Shown here in pieces: positions 7,601 through 14,078 of a stretch of 34,861 nucleotides of DNA; position 1 is the stretch's first letter; each line of letters starts with the position of its first letter. Location of the stretch: contig NZ_JYJG01000273.1 in NCBI RefSeq assembly GCF_000955955.1, forward strand, positions 1-34,861, written 5' to 3'. The DNA is from Lentzea aerocolonigenes. Its GTDB lineage: Bacteria; Actinomycetota; Actinomycetes; Mycobacteriales; Pseudonocardiaceae. The notes beneath the pieces are model-generated. The model did not search any database. It worked only from the letters and a program-made list of their open reading frames with translations, and had not been told where the DNA came from. A program made the position numbers and the translations under genes.

Positions 7601-7797
7601 AACCGGACGTTGTCCCGACCTCTGACCTGGACCTTGCCGTTGGTGACGGTGACCTCGTCACCCGTGACGAGCGTGACCCTGGTGGTCAGCCCGTCCGCGT
7701 TCACCTCTTGTTGTTGTGGTGCCGCTGAAACAGGAACGGCTGCCGTGGCGGCAACCACGACAGCCGTCAGTCCTGCGGCGAGATGTGATCGTTTCAA
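4657..7797 (-). CDS. Secreted S8 family subtilisin-like serine protease
   Basis: 1046-residue exported endopeptidase. Signal peptide about 1-26 (MKRSH, hydrophobic core, then VSAAPQQQ). A prodomain of about 160 residues precedes the S8 catalytic domain (about 188-455). The triad is visible: Asp198 in VAVLDTGVDETHPDL, His230 in GHGTHVAS, Ser398 in SGTSMATPHVAG; oxyanion Asn321 is in VAAGNSGG. About 590 residues follow, mostly beta-rich, probably Fn3-like and substrate-recognition or cell-wall domains. The size is usual for large secreted subtilases of Pseudonocardiaceae. The start is a TTG at 7797, supported by AGGGGAG six bases upstream and by the MKRSH signal peptide. It is monocistronic and convergent to the YCII gene across a strong hairpin. 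A palindrome lies about 40 bp upstream. Confidence 0.95.
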   Translation of the reverse strand: MKRSHLAAGLTAVVVAATAAVPVSAAPQQQEVNADGLTTRVTLVTGDEVTVTNGKVQVRGRDNVRFHSFEDPRGDLHVVPDDAQARLDSGELDARLFDVSLLARSGYDDASSKTIPLIVQGQGISAAGAEQLPSINARAMTVDKNAGFWTGAWAAGTGRIWLDGKVTASLDRSAAQVGAPEAWAKGWTGKDVTVAVLDTGVDETHPDLAGAVVESKNFSDSDSTDDRLGHGTHVASTITGEGKYKGIAPDSKIVNGKVLGDYGGGRESDIIAGMEWAATKAKVINMSLGSGWPDEGTDPMSLALNRITEQTGALFVVAAGNSGGPIGSPGSADAALTVGAVDRDDKLAEFSSRGPRWTNNAIKPDITAPGVDIVAAKAKNGQIGTPVDEGHVALSGTSMATPHVAGAAAVLASQHPSWKAGDLKAALMNSAKPNPSLTVYDQGAGRLDVGRAVSSAVSTNAGSLSLGTALWPHDDDKPITQKLTYRNTGSSDVTVDLGIAEVKPAGALFSVSPAKLTIPAGGTADAVVTADTRGAAPDAIYGAVVLSSDGVRVPIGVVKEVESYDVKLSFVEQTGKAASSYTYRFVSVDRPQAYFRFDPSGTVVQRLPKGAYFLDSSVYTPNADPAKRGSTTVAVEPAFSVTANTDLVIDARQGVKPVIKVDQKEAAPAASELGFDMTTNWGPTGATWILNDFENLAVRPSASSWPKFDFYAQSVMARPDGNGSFAGSPYQYHVRIAEKTRVPADLQRSVPDHSLAHVNSVTHARVPGSIGQRDNGASGPLPLRLKEFYTSGVDWSGSLSEFTKLGEYPSLGYQFSAQPRVFKAGRTVTEHWNSAVYGPSLPNDSRYVRFAGRLGNVLRLDVPMFGAQGMNGGSQHTGRTTVTLDGKVIFDRDYAGSAYIPNVPAENKRYFAHVEAARDTQSSQITADWQFTSENVPGELFKPVPLLAVRFAPRLDENNRAGRVVTVPITVERNGTGTVTNIKDPAVQVSFDEGGTWKQVPLQKTRTGWQVTLFHPHGAKNVSFKARAADSGGEVQQTIIRAYDLK

Positions 7798-7835
7798 CGC
7801 GAACTCCCCTGGTTCACTGCGGAGGCGTGTTAGCC

Positions 7836-7848
7836 CTCAGTGACTGAG
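7836..7848. promoter_or_regulatory. 13-bp palindrome upstream of protease
   Basis: CTCAGT-G-ACTGAG is a perfect 6+1+6 palindrome 38 bp upstream of the protease TTG start, between it and the convergently placed racemase gene end. In this position it could be an operator controlling protease expression. No cognate regulator is identified. Confidence 0.35.
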
Positions 7849-7926
7849 ACACATCCCAGGGTTATCGCGTTGTACGCCAGGTCACATCAACGGTTGCCAG
7901 ATTGGCCCGGTCAGCGGCCGCGCTTC

Positions 7927-7947
7927 CGGCGCAGGCGATCAGCGCCG
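7927..7947 (-). terminator. Short hairpin after racemase gene
   Basis: CGGCGC (7927-7932) and GCGCCG (7942-7947) form a 6-bp stem with a 9-base loop, 5 bp beyond the racemase stop. It is a weak candidate; the interval up to the protease start holds no other gene. Confidence 0.3.
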
Positions 7948-7951
7948 CCGT

Positions 7952-8635
7952 TCACCCGATGGCACGCTCCACGGCCGCCTCGACGTGCAGGCGGGTCGTC
8001 GGGAACACCGGCAGCGGCACGTCGTCCTGGGTGATCAGCAGCTCGATCTCGGTGCAGCCCAGGATGATCCCCTCCGCCCCTTCGAACCGGGCGATCACGT
8101 CCTGGTACGTGCGCCGGGACTCCTCGCGGACGATGCCGAGGCACAGCTCGTCGTAGATGATCCGGTGCACGGTCGCACGGTCCTCCGTGGACGGAAGCAG
8201 GACGCGCAACCCGTGCGACTCCAGGTGTTCGCGGTAGAACGGCTGGTCCATCGTGAACCCGGTGCCGAGCAGCCCGACCGTGGTCAGCCCGGCGTTCTTG
8301 ATCGCGGACGCGGTGGTGTCGCCGAGGTGGATCACCGGGATGTCGACGGCGGCCCGCACCTGGTCGTAGACCTTGTGCATGGTGTTGGTGCAGATGAGCA
8401 GGAAGTCCGCGCCGCCGGCCTGCACGGCCGCGGCGGCCTCGGCGAGCGCCTTGCCCGCGTCGTCCCACCGGCCCTCGACCTGCATGCGTTCGATCTCGGC
8501 GAAGTCGACGGAGTGCAGCACGATCCTGGCCGAGTGCAGGCCGCCGAGGCGTTCGCGTACGAGCACGTTCGCCAGCCGGTAGTACTCCGCGCTGCTCTCC
8601 CAGCTCATCCCGCCCAGCATCCCGATCGTCAGCAT
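7952..8635 (-). CDS. Aspartate/glutamate racemase family protein
   Basis: 227 residues of the cofactor-independent Asp/Glu racemase family, which inverts amino-acid stereochemistry with two opposed cysteines. Both are present: Cys82 in LLICTNTMHK and Cys194 in GIILGCTEIELL. The N-terminus (IGMLGGMSWESSAEYYR) matches the YgeA-like branch, which acts broadly on amino acids, rather than MurI. The length is usual. The ATG at 8635 lies 9 bp after the upstream TIGR03086 stop, so the two minus-strand genes are likely one operon. D-amino-acid or hydantoin metabolism is possible; nothing nearby fixes the substrate. Confidence 0.9.
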   Translation of the reverse strand: MLTIGMLGGMSWESSAEYYRLANVLVRERLGGLHSARIVLHSVDFAEIERMQVEGRWDDAGKALAEAAAAVQAGGADFLLICTNTMHKVYDQVRAAVDIPVIHLGDTTASAIKNAGLTTVGLLGTGFTMDQPFYREHLESHGLRVLLPSTEDRATVHRIIYDELCLGIVREESRRTYQDVIARFEGAEGIILGCTEIELLITQDDVPLPVFPTTRLHVEAAVERAIG

Positions 8636-8644
8636 GCCTCCAAG

Positions 8645-9199
8645 TCAAGCACTCCAGCGCGGGTCGCGGCCGGTGCGGGCCAGGAGCTGCTCCATCGGAG
8701 ACGCGTCCGCCGGGGGCTCGACGGGTGCCTTGAAGACGTTCCACTCGATGGCCGTCGGGCCCATCTGCGTGACGAGGTTCGAGACCTCGTCGAACACCTC
8801 GGTGTCCGGTTCGAAGCGCTGGCCGGTCGCCTGGGCGAGGTCCCACGCGTGGATGGTGAGGTCGAGCAGGGCCAGGCCGCCGACGGTCTGCGCGGGCATC
8901 CCCATGTTCCCGGCGATGCCCTCGTCCGCGCCGGGCTGTCCCCAGGCGTCGACGAGCTTTGCCGTCTCTGAGGGGAACTGGGTGCGCCACTGCGGGTAGT
9001 TCGGGGTGTGGCTGAAGTCGGCGTCCTGCTTGACGGCGAGCTTCTGGAACTCGACGACGACGTGCAGCAGGTGGTCGAGCAGGGCGCTGACGTCGTAGTC
9101 GGCGCACGGGGTGGGCTTGGTCAGGTCGTCGTCGGTGATGTTCACGATGACGGGCAACGCGTGGTCGCGGGCGCGGTCGAGCAGAACGCTGAGCTTCAT
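8645..9199 (-). CDS. TIGR03086 family (DinB-like / maleylpyruvate-isomerase N-domain) protein
   Basis: 184-residue four-helix-bundle protein of the DinB/MDMPI superfamily, many members of which bind a metal and use mycothiol in actinomycetes. Landmarks are LTKPTPCADYDVSALLDHLL near residues 26-45, with the first metal-ligand-type His, and LALLDLTIHAWDLAQATGQ around residues 110-128, with the second. The C-terminal part is PPADASPMEQLLARTGRDP, the typical end of TIGR03086 proteins. Start ATG at 9199. It is divergent from the AraC gene and 9 bp ahead of the racemase gene. The reaction is unknown. Confidence 0.88.
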   Translation of the reverse strand: MKLSVLLDRARDHALPVIVNITDDDLTKPTPCADYDVSALLDHLLHVVVEFQKLAVKQDADFSHTPNYPQWRTQFPSETAKLVDAWGQPGADEGIAGNMGMPAQTVGGLALLDLTIHAWDLAQATGQRFEPDTEVFDEVSNLVTQMGPTAIEWNVFKAPVEPPADASPMEQLLARTGRDPRWSA

Positions 9200-9252
9200 G
9201 TTCCGCACGCTATTGGCCCGCGGTTCGCCGCTCTTGAAGAAACGCGCCAACC

Positions 9253-9258
9253 TAGGAT
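9253..9258 (+). promoter_or_regulatory. Candidate -10 box for leaderless araC-type gene
   Basis: TAGGAT is followed by exactly seven bases and then the GTG at 9266. This is the spacing expected for an actinobacterial leaderless transcript starting on the start codon. No convincing -35 box or ribosome site is present. Confidence 0.45.
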
Positions 9259-9265
9259 CTGCGGT

Positions 9266-10039
9266 GTGCAAGGGCCGCGCCGGGACACTCGGGGGATCGT
9301 GGATGCGCGCGAGCTCTTCTCTCGCGTGCGGTTCCGGCGCCGCATGCCGTGCGAGGAGCTTCAACCGTATCTGGAGCACTACTGGCTGATCGACGGCACG
9401 CTGGACGAGCCGTACACCTCCTATGTGGTGCCGCATCCGTCCGTGAACGTCGTCTTCGAACACGGGTACGCGCACCCGGAGATCGCCGGAGTGGCGCAGG
9501 GGTTGTTCAGCCACGTCCTGGACGGGCGGATTCGCGTGGCGGGCGTGCAGTTCCGGCCAGGCGGGTTCCGGCCGTTCCGTGCTGAGCCGGTGTCGCAGTG
9601 GACGGGGAAGCGCATCAGGCAAACCGACGTGCTTTCGCGGCCAGTGCTGGACGTGGAGGACGAAGACGAGCGCGTTGCCGTGCTCGACCAGTTCTTGCTG
9701 CGGATGGGGCCGACGCCCGATGCACAGGCCACGCTCGCGATGGACCTGGTGCAACGGATCCGCGAGGACAGGGAGATCCGGAAGGTCACCGCCTTCGCGC
9801 GGGCGGAAGGTGTCTCGGTGCGGACGATGCAACGGCTGTTCGCGGACTACGTCGGGGTGAGCCCGAAGTGGGTGATCCTGCGGTATCGGATCCACGAGGC
9901 GTTGGAGCGGGCCGAATCCGAGGTGGAGTGGTCACGGCTGGCGGCCGACCTCGGTTACAGCGACCAGGCCCACCTCGTGCGGGACTTCACCCAGACCGTT
10001 GGAGTGTCTCCAACGGCTTATGCGCGGGCACTCAGCTGA
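9266..10039 (+). CDS. AraC family transcriptional regulator
   Basis: 257 residues. The N-terminal half is the DUF6597-type sensor domain seen in actinobacterial AraC regulators: MPCEELQPYLEHYWLIDG, VVPHPSVNVVFEHG, then GVQFRPGGFRPF. The C-terminal half holds two helix-turn-helix motifs: AEGVSVRTMQRLFADYVGVS with PKWVILRYR, and AADLGYSDQAHLVRDFTQTV with GVSPTAY. The GTG at 9266 fits a leaderless start. It is divergent from the TIGR03086/racemase operon, which is a plausible target. Its stop overlaps that of the convergent VOC gene by 8 bp. Confidence 0.92.
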   Translation: MQGPRRDTRGIVDARELFSRVRFRRRMPCEELQPYLEHYWLIDGTLDEPYTSYVVPHPSVNVVFEHGYAHPEIAGVAQGLFSHVLDGRIRVAGVQFRPGGFRPFRAEPVSQWTGKRIRQTDVLSRPVLDVEDEDERVAVLDQFLLRMGPTPDAQATLAMDLVQRIREDREIRKVTAFARAEGVSVRTMQRLFADYVGVSPKWVILRYRIHEALERAESEVEWSRLAADLGYSDQAHLVRDFTQTVGVSPTAYARALS

Positions 10040-10469
10040 AGTACTCGCACAGTTCGATGAGCATTCCCTCGGGGCCGCGGACGTAGCAGGTCTTCAGCAT
10101 GTCCTGGTAGGTCTCGACGTTGCGGACCACCTCGCCGCCGAGCGGCTTGATGCGGGCGAGCGTGTCGTCGAGGTCGTCCACCACGAACGCGACGTGCCGC
10201 AGGCCGAGGGCGTTGATCGGGGCGTGCGAGCTGCCGTCGACGGCGTCCGGAGTCTGGAACTCGCTGAACTCGACGCGGTACCGGTCGTCCGGGGTGCGCA
10301 GCATCGCGATCTCGCTCCTGGAGCCGTCGAGGCCGATGACGCCGTCGACGAACTCGCCCTCCATGTGCGCCTTGCCCTCGAGCTCCATGCCGAGCGCCTC
10401 GAAGAACGCGACGGCGGCGGCGAGGTCGGTGACGGTCATGCCGACGTGGTGCATGCTCTTGATGGTCAT
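10032..10469 (-). CDS. VOC family protein (glyoxalase-like)
   Basis: 145 residues, two VOC half-domains. MHHVGMTVTDLAAAVAFFEA carries the first metal-type His, LGLRHVAFVVDDLDDTLARI the second. The C-terminus CYVRGPEGMLIELCEYFS carries the metal-type Glu. This is the pattern of methylmalonyl-CoA epimerase/glyoxalase-I-like members; the substrate is not predictable. ATG at 10469 starts the homologous MTIKSMHHVG. It converges with the AraC gene; both stops fall in the palindrome TCAGCTGA. Confidence 0.9.
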   Translation of the reverse strand: MTIKSMHHVGMTVTDLAAAVAFFEALGMELEGKAHMEGEFVDGVIGLDGSRSEIAMLRTPDDRYRVEFSEFQTPDAVDGSSHAPINALGLRHVAFVVDDLDDTLARIKPLGGEVVRNVETYQDMLKTCYVRGPEGMLIELCEYFS

Positions 10470-10512
10470 ATCCCTGGGACGGTACCGCCCGCGTCACTTC
10501 GACATCGGAAGT

Positions 10513-10554
10513 GGTCCAACTTCGAGAGCAGGATTTGGCTCTGCTTTCTGGACC
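10513..10554. promoter_or_regulatory. Nested inverted repeats between VOC and lysE-type genes
   Basis: GGTCCA (10513-10518) pairs with TGGACC (10549-10554), enclosing AGCAG (10527-10531) and CTGCT (10541-10545). They lie in the 108-bp divergent promoter region, and could be a regulator site or an mRNA leader structure for the exporter. Confidence 0.3.
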
Positions 10555-10577
10555 GCTTGAGCGGCACAGTGATCGGC

Positions 10578-11180
10578 ATGAGTCTTGCATTCCTGATCAC
10601 GACGTTGATCGCGGTCGCGACACCTGGCACTGGTGTGCTCTACACGCTGTCTGCCGGTCTCGCGCACGGACGGAAGGCGAGCGTGATGGCCGCGTTCGGC
10701 TGCACGCTGGGGATCGTGCCGCACGTGCTGGCCACGGTCACGGGGCTGGCGGCGCTGTTGCACGCGAGCGCGCTCGCGTTCCAGGTCGTGAAGTACCTGG
10801 GTGTCGCGTATCTGGTCTACCTGGCGTGGATGACGTTGCGGGACAAGAGCGAACTGGTCGCAGAAATGGGCACTGCCACCGCGGCGGCTCCCGCGTCGGC
10901 GCGGAAGATCGTGGTGTCGGCGGTGCTGATCAACCTGCTCAACCCGAAGCTGACGATCTTCTTCGTGGCGTTCCTGCCGCAGTTCGCGACCGGGTTCAGC
11001 CAGATGGTCACGTTGAGCGCGGTGTTCATGGCGCTGACGTTCGCGGTCTTCGCGGTGTACGGGGTGTTCGCGGCGTCGATGCGCGACCGGGTGCTGGCCC
11101 GGCCGCGCGTGCTGGTGTGGCTGCGCCGGTTCTTCGCCGCGTCGTTCGCCGCTCTCGGTGTGAAGCTCGCGCTCACCTAG
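10578..11180 (+). CDS. LysE/RhtB family amino-acid exporter
   Basis: 200-residue inner-membrane exporter with five to six hydrophobic helices. The diagnostic N-terminal motif follows the first helix: AVATPGTGVLYTLSAGLAHG with RKASVMAAFGCTLG. The LLNPKLTIFFVAFLPQF segment in the second half is also characteristic. Members export amino acids such as lysine, threonine, homoserine or cysteine derivatives by proton antiport. The start is taken at ATG 10578; GTG 10569 is in frame and possible, as no clear ribosome site decides. Its stop overlaps the end of the convergent anchored-protein gene by 8 bp. Confidence 0.9.
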   Translation: MSLAFLITTLIAVATPGTGVLYTLSAGLAHGRKASVMAAFGCTLGIVPHVLATVTGLAALLHASALAFQVVKYLGVAYLVYLAWMTLRDKSELVAEMGTATAAAPASARKIVVSAVLINLLNPKLTIFFVAFLPQFATGFSQMVTLSAVFMALTFAVFAVYGVFAASMRDRVLARPRVLVWLRRFFAASFAALGVKLALT

Positions 11181-11697
11181 GGATCGCCGCGCGGATGTCG
11201 GCGTGGGCGGGTTCGGTGTAGTCGGCGGCCTCGCCACCACGAAGGATCGTGCTCCCCGGGCAGGTCGAGTCCGTCGTGCCGGCGAGCTCGCGGACCACGA
11301 TCCGGCGGCCGGTCCTGGCCTCGTAGACGGTCAGCTCCCAGCTGCCCTGGTGGAGCGTCGTCCGGGCGGACACGACCCGGGAGGCGTTGCCGTAGTTGCA
11401 GGTGTTCAGCTCGGCACCTGATCCGGTCCGGCGCAGGCAGGCCACCAGTTGCACCTGGGCCGGATCGGCGACCGGCAGCTGGTCGAGAGCGGGCCGGTGC
11501 GCGTACACGCCGGTGGTGTCGGCGAAGGTGCGGGTCGCCGGTTCGCCGGTGGACAGGGCCGCGGCTTTGGAGTGAGCCTCGCCGGTGGTGCACGTGCGCA
11601 GCAGGTCCTCGTCGTGCAACGACGGGCCGGTCAACGCGTAGGAGATCGCCAGCCCGCTGACCACCGACACGACAGCGGCGACCACGAACAGTTTCAC
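11173..11697 (-). CDS. Hypothetical membrane-anchored/secreted protein
   Basis: 174 residues. A hydrophobic segment (about residues 3-24, LFVVAAVVSVVSGLAISYAL) without a clear cleavage site suggests an N-terminal anchor or uncleaved signal. The extracytoplasmic part has four to five cysteines (LLRTCTTG, VACLRRTG, LNTCNYGN, DSTCPGST), fitting two disulfides. I recognise no family. Translation of the middle is clearly coding by GC3 and continuous frame. It is downstream of the ECF sigma gene's 3' end on the same strand, after a 40-bp gap in the reverse order (sigma gene first), so cotranscription is possible. Confidence 0.7.
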   Translation of the reverse strand: MKLFVVAAVVSVVSGLAISYALTGPSLHDEDLLRTCTTGEAHSKAAALSTGEPATRTFADTTGVYAHRPALDQLPVADPAQVQLVACLRRTGSGAELNTCNYGNASRVVSARTTLHQGSWELTVYEARTGRRIVVRELAGTTDSTCPGSTILRGGEAADYTEPAHADIRAAIPR

Positions 11698-11737
11698 GGC
11701 GGCACCATAGGGCGGTGGGTTCGGGAGGGGTCCCGGC

Positions 11738-12985
11738 TCAGCAGCCGGCGGCGCGTTCCAGCAGGAGGGTGCGTTCGCGTTCGTTGCGGGTCAGCGACGC
11801 GGCCTTCTCGAACTCCGCCTTGGCCTCCTTCGTGCGGCCGAGCTTGAGCAGGAAGTCGCCGCGCACGCTGGGCAGCAGGTGGTAGCCCTGCAACGCCTTG
11901 GCGCCGGAGATCTCGTCGACCAGCGCCAGCCCGGCGGCGGGTCCGTAGGCCATGGAGAGCGCGACCGCGCGGTTGAGCTCGACGATCGGCGACGGCGAGA
12001 TCTGGCCGAGCACCTCGTAGAGCGTGGCGATGCGCTGCCAGTCGGTGTCCTCCGGCCTGCGCGCGCGGCCGTGACACGCGGCGAGGGCGGCCTGCACGTA
12101 GTAGGGGCCGGGCGGCTGGTTGAGCGCCTCTGCCCGTTCCAGCGCTTTCAACCCGCGGCCGATCAGCAGCCAGTCCCACTTGCCGCGATCCTGTTCGAGC
12201 AGCAGCACGGGTTCGCCGCCAGGGCCGGTGCGGGCCTTGGACCGCGAGGCCTGGATCTCCATCAGCGCGACGAGGCTGTGGACCTCGGCCTCCTTGGGCG
12301 CGAGCTCGGCGAGCACCCGGCCGAGCCTGAGGGCCTCCGCGCACAGCTCTGGGCGCATCCAGTCGTCGCCCTGGGTGGCGGAGTAGCCCTCGTTGAAGAT
12401 CAGGTAGAGGACTTCGAGCACCGACGCGAGGCGGGTCTGCAGTTCGGGACCTTCCGGGACCTCGAACGGCACACCCGCGTCGGCCAGCGCCTTCTTGGCA
12501 CGCACGATCCGTTGCGCCACCGTGGAGTCGCTGACCAGGAACGCGCGGGCGATCTCCTCGGTCTTGAGGCCGCCCAGCATCTTCAACGTCAGCGCCACGC
12601 GGGCCTCGGTGCCCAGCACGGGGTGGCAGGCGGTGAAGATGAGGCTCAGCAGGTCGTCGCCGATCTCGTCGTCGATGCCCTCGCTGGCGTCCGGCGTGGC
12701 CTCCTGGACGTCGCGCCCGATCTCCTCGACCTTGCGGTTGAAGTTCTCGCGCCGCCGGATCTGGTCGATCGCCCGGCGCTTGGCCGTCGTCATCAGCCAC
12801 GCGCCCGGGTTCTTCGGCACGCCTTCCTCAGGCCACTGCTCCAAGGCCGCGACCAGCGCGTCCTGCGCCATCTCCTCGGCGAGCCCGACGTCGCGCGTGT
12901 ACCGGGCGAGCGCGGCGATGACCTTCGCCGACTCCATCCGCCAAACCGCGTCGATGGTGCGGTGCACCGAGGTAGTAGCCCCCAT
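11738..12985 (-). CDS. ECF sigma factor with C-terminal TPR-like extension (ECF42 type)
   Basis: 415 residues, twice the size of a minimal ECF factor. Sigma region 2 (about 15-80) includes AEEMAQDALVAALEQW and ends RRRAIDQIRRRENF-like sequence. Region 4 (about 130-180) carries LKTEEIARAFLVSDSTVAQR. The rest is the DUF6596/TPR-like helical domain: VLEVLYLIFNEGYSATQGDD, LALVALMEIQASRSKAR-type helices and a final LKLGRTKEAKAEFEKAA. This architecture defines ECF42-like sigma factors, which lack an anti-sigma factor and accompany DGPF/YCII proteins. Such a gene lies 7 bp upstream here. The stimulus is unknown; the C-terminal domain is thought to control activity. Confidence 0.93.
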   Translation of the reverse strand: MGATTSVHRTIDAVWRMESAKVIAALARYTRDVGLAEEMAQDALVAALEQWPEEGVPKNPGAWLMTTAKRRAIDQIRRRENFNRKVEEIGRDVQEATPDASEGIDDEIGDDLLSLIFTACHPVLGTEARVALTLKMLGGLKTEEIARAFLVSDSTVAQRIVRAKKALADAGVPFEVPEGPELQTRLASVLEVLYLIFNEGYSATQGDDWMRPELCAEALRLGRVLAELAPKEAEVHSLVALMEIQASRSKARTGPGGEPVLLLEQDRGKWDWLLIGRGLKALERAEALNQPPGPYYVQAALAACHGRARRPEDTDWQRIATLYEVLGQISPSPIVELNRAVALSMAYGPAAGLALVDEISGAKALQGYHLLPSVRGDFLLKLGRTKEAKAEFEKAASLTRNERERTLLLERAAGC

Positions 12986-12992
12986 GGAGGCA

Positions 12993-13223
12993 TCAGACCA
13001 CAGCCACCTGCCGTATTTCCACGACGCACGCCGGAAGGGGGATGCGCTTGACGCGTTCGACCGCTTCCTCGCGGTTGCGGACGTCGATCAGCCAGTAGCC
13101 GGACACCCCGCAGGCGTGCGGCACGAGGTCGCCGGCGTCGAGCAGGACGCCCCCGCGCTCGAGGGCGTCGGTGTGCAGTGCTGCCAACGGATCCGGACTT
13201 CTGACGAACACCATGAACCGCAC
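12993..13223 (-). CDS. Compact DGPF/YCII-like partner of ECF sigma factor
   Basis: 76 residues. RFMVFVRSPDP at the N-terminus, ALERGGVLLDAGDLVPHACG, then VSGYWLIDVRNREEAVERVK and a final VVEIRQVAVV follow the order of DGPF proteins (about 115-140 residues). The central DGPF loop is missing. It therefore looks like a shortened version of the fold rather than a truncation, as both ends are intact. Start GTG at 13223 with GGAGG five bases upstream. It precedes the ECF42-like sigma gene by 7 bp, the classic arrangement. Its ribosome site lies in one arm of a 10-bp inverted repeat. Confidence 0.85.
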   Translation of the reverse strand: MRFMVFVRSPDPLAALHTDALERGGVLLDAGDLVPHACGVSGYWLIDVRNREEAVERVKRIPLPACVVEIRQVAVV

Positions 13224-13276
13224 CGGGCCTCCTCGATCGCGCTCCCCTTGCAGAGACGTCGAACGGGGAGGCCCGG
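13223..13276 (-). promoter_or_regulatory. Inverted repeat covering ribosome site of DGPF gene
   Basis: CCGGGCCTCC (13223-13232) and GGAGGCCCGG (13267-13276) are perfect 10-bp arms with a 34-base loop. In a minus-strand RNA the second arm to be transcribed contains the GGAGG ribosome site and touches the GTG. A transcript reading from the HAD gene could fold to hide this site, while one starting inside the loop could not. A terminator role for the HAD operon is the alternative. Confidence 0.4.
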
Positions 13277-13291
13277 AAATCGACGCGATGA

Positions 13292-14074
13292 TCAGGTCAG
13301 CAGAGATTCGATGGCGGCGGCGACGCCGTCCTGCTCGTTGGTGAGCGTGCGGCGATCGGCGGCGGCGAGGACGGCCTCGTGCGCGTTGCCCATGGCGTAG
13401 CCGATTCCGGCCCAGCGCAGGATCGACAGGTCGTTGGGCATGTCGCCGAACGCCACCACGTCGCCGGCCGCGACACCTCGCTCGGCGCACAGGGCTGCCA
13501 GCGCGCCGGCCTTGCCCACGCCCGCAGCGCTGACCTCGAGCAGGCCGTGCCCGCCGGAGTGGGTGAACTGGGCCCGACCCGCCGCGACGGCCTCGGCCGC
13601 GGCGACCATCTCGTCCGCGGTGTGGTGCGCCGAGTAGGCCAGCAGCTTCACGAACGGCACGGTCCACAGGTCGTCCAGCGCGGCGACCGGCATTTCCGCG
13701 GCAGCGTCCTCCGGCATGCGCAGTACGTACGACGGCTCGTACCTGACGTGATGACCCGTCTCCACGCCGAACCCGACCGCCGTCACCGCCTCCCGCAACG
13801 CGGCTGACACCGCGCGGGCGGCGGCCACGGCGAGCGGGCGCGAGCTGACGACCTCGCGACTGCCGATGTCGTAGGTGATCGCGCCGTTGCTGCAGATCGC
13901 CGTGCCCGCGAGACCAGTGGCGAGGGCGTCGACGAACCGCGGCGGACGTGCCGTCACGAACACGACCTCGACACCGGCTTCGACCGCTGTGCGCAGTGCG
14001 TTCAGCGTGCGGCGGGACAACGTCCTGTCGTTGCGCAGCAGGGTTCCGTCGAGGTCCGTCGCGATCAGCTCCAC
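13292..14074 (-). CDS. Cof-type HAD hydrolase (HAD-IIB)
   Basis: 260 residues. Motif I IATDLDGTLLRND has both aspartates; motif II is VVFVTARPPR; motif III Lys lies in the GVGKAGALAALC stretch; motif IV is VVAFGDMPNDLSILRWAG, the Cof hallmark. The large C2B cap lies between motifs II and III. Such enzymes dephosphorylate sugar phosphates, nucleotides or flavin/pyridoxal precursors. GTG at 14074 is chosen because it gives the standard start four residues before the motif-I strand and lies 4 bp after the NmrA stop. It is therefore the third gene of a TetR-NmrA-HAD operon. Confidence 0.9.
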   Translation of the reverse strand: MELIATDLDGTLLRNDRTLSRRTLNALRTAVEAGVEVVFVTARPPRFVDALATGLAGTAICSNGAITYDIGSREVVSSRPLAVAAARAVSAALREAVTAVGFGVETGHHVRYEPSYVLRMPEDAAAEMPVAALDDLWTVPFVKLLAYSAHHTADEMVAAAEAVAAGRAQFTHSGGHGLLEVSAAGVGKAGALAALCAERGVAAGDVVAFGDMPNDLSILRWAGIGYAMGNAHEAVLAAADRRTLTNEQDGVAAAIESLLT

Positions 14075-14078
14075 CCGG

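Noticed and set aside
4747..7728. 993-codon plus-strand frame opposite the protease
   Set aside because: It is the antisense shadow of the S8 protease, a common result of high GC3; composition is Arg/Val-rich with no family features.
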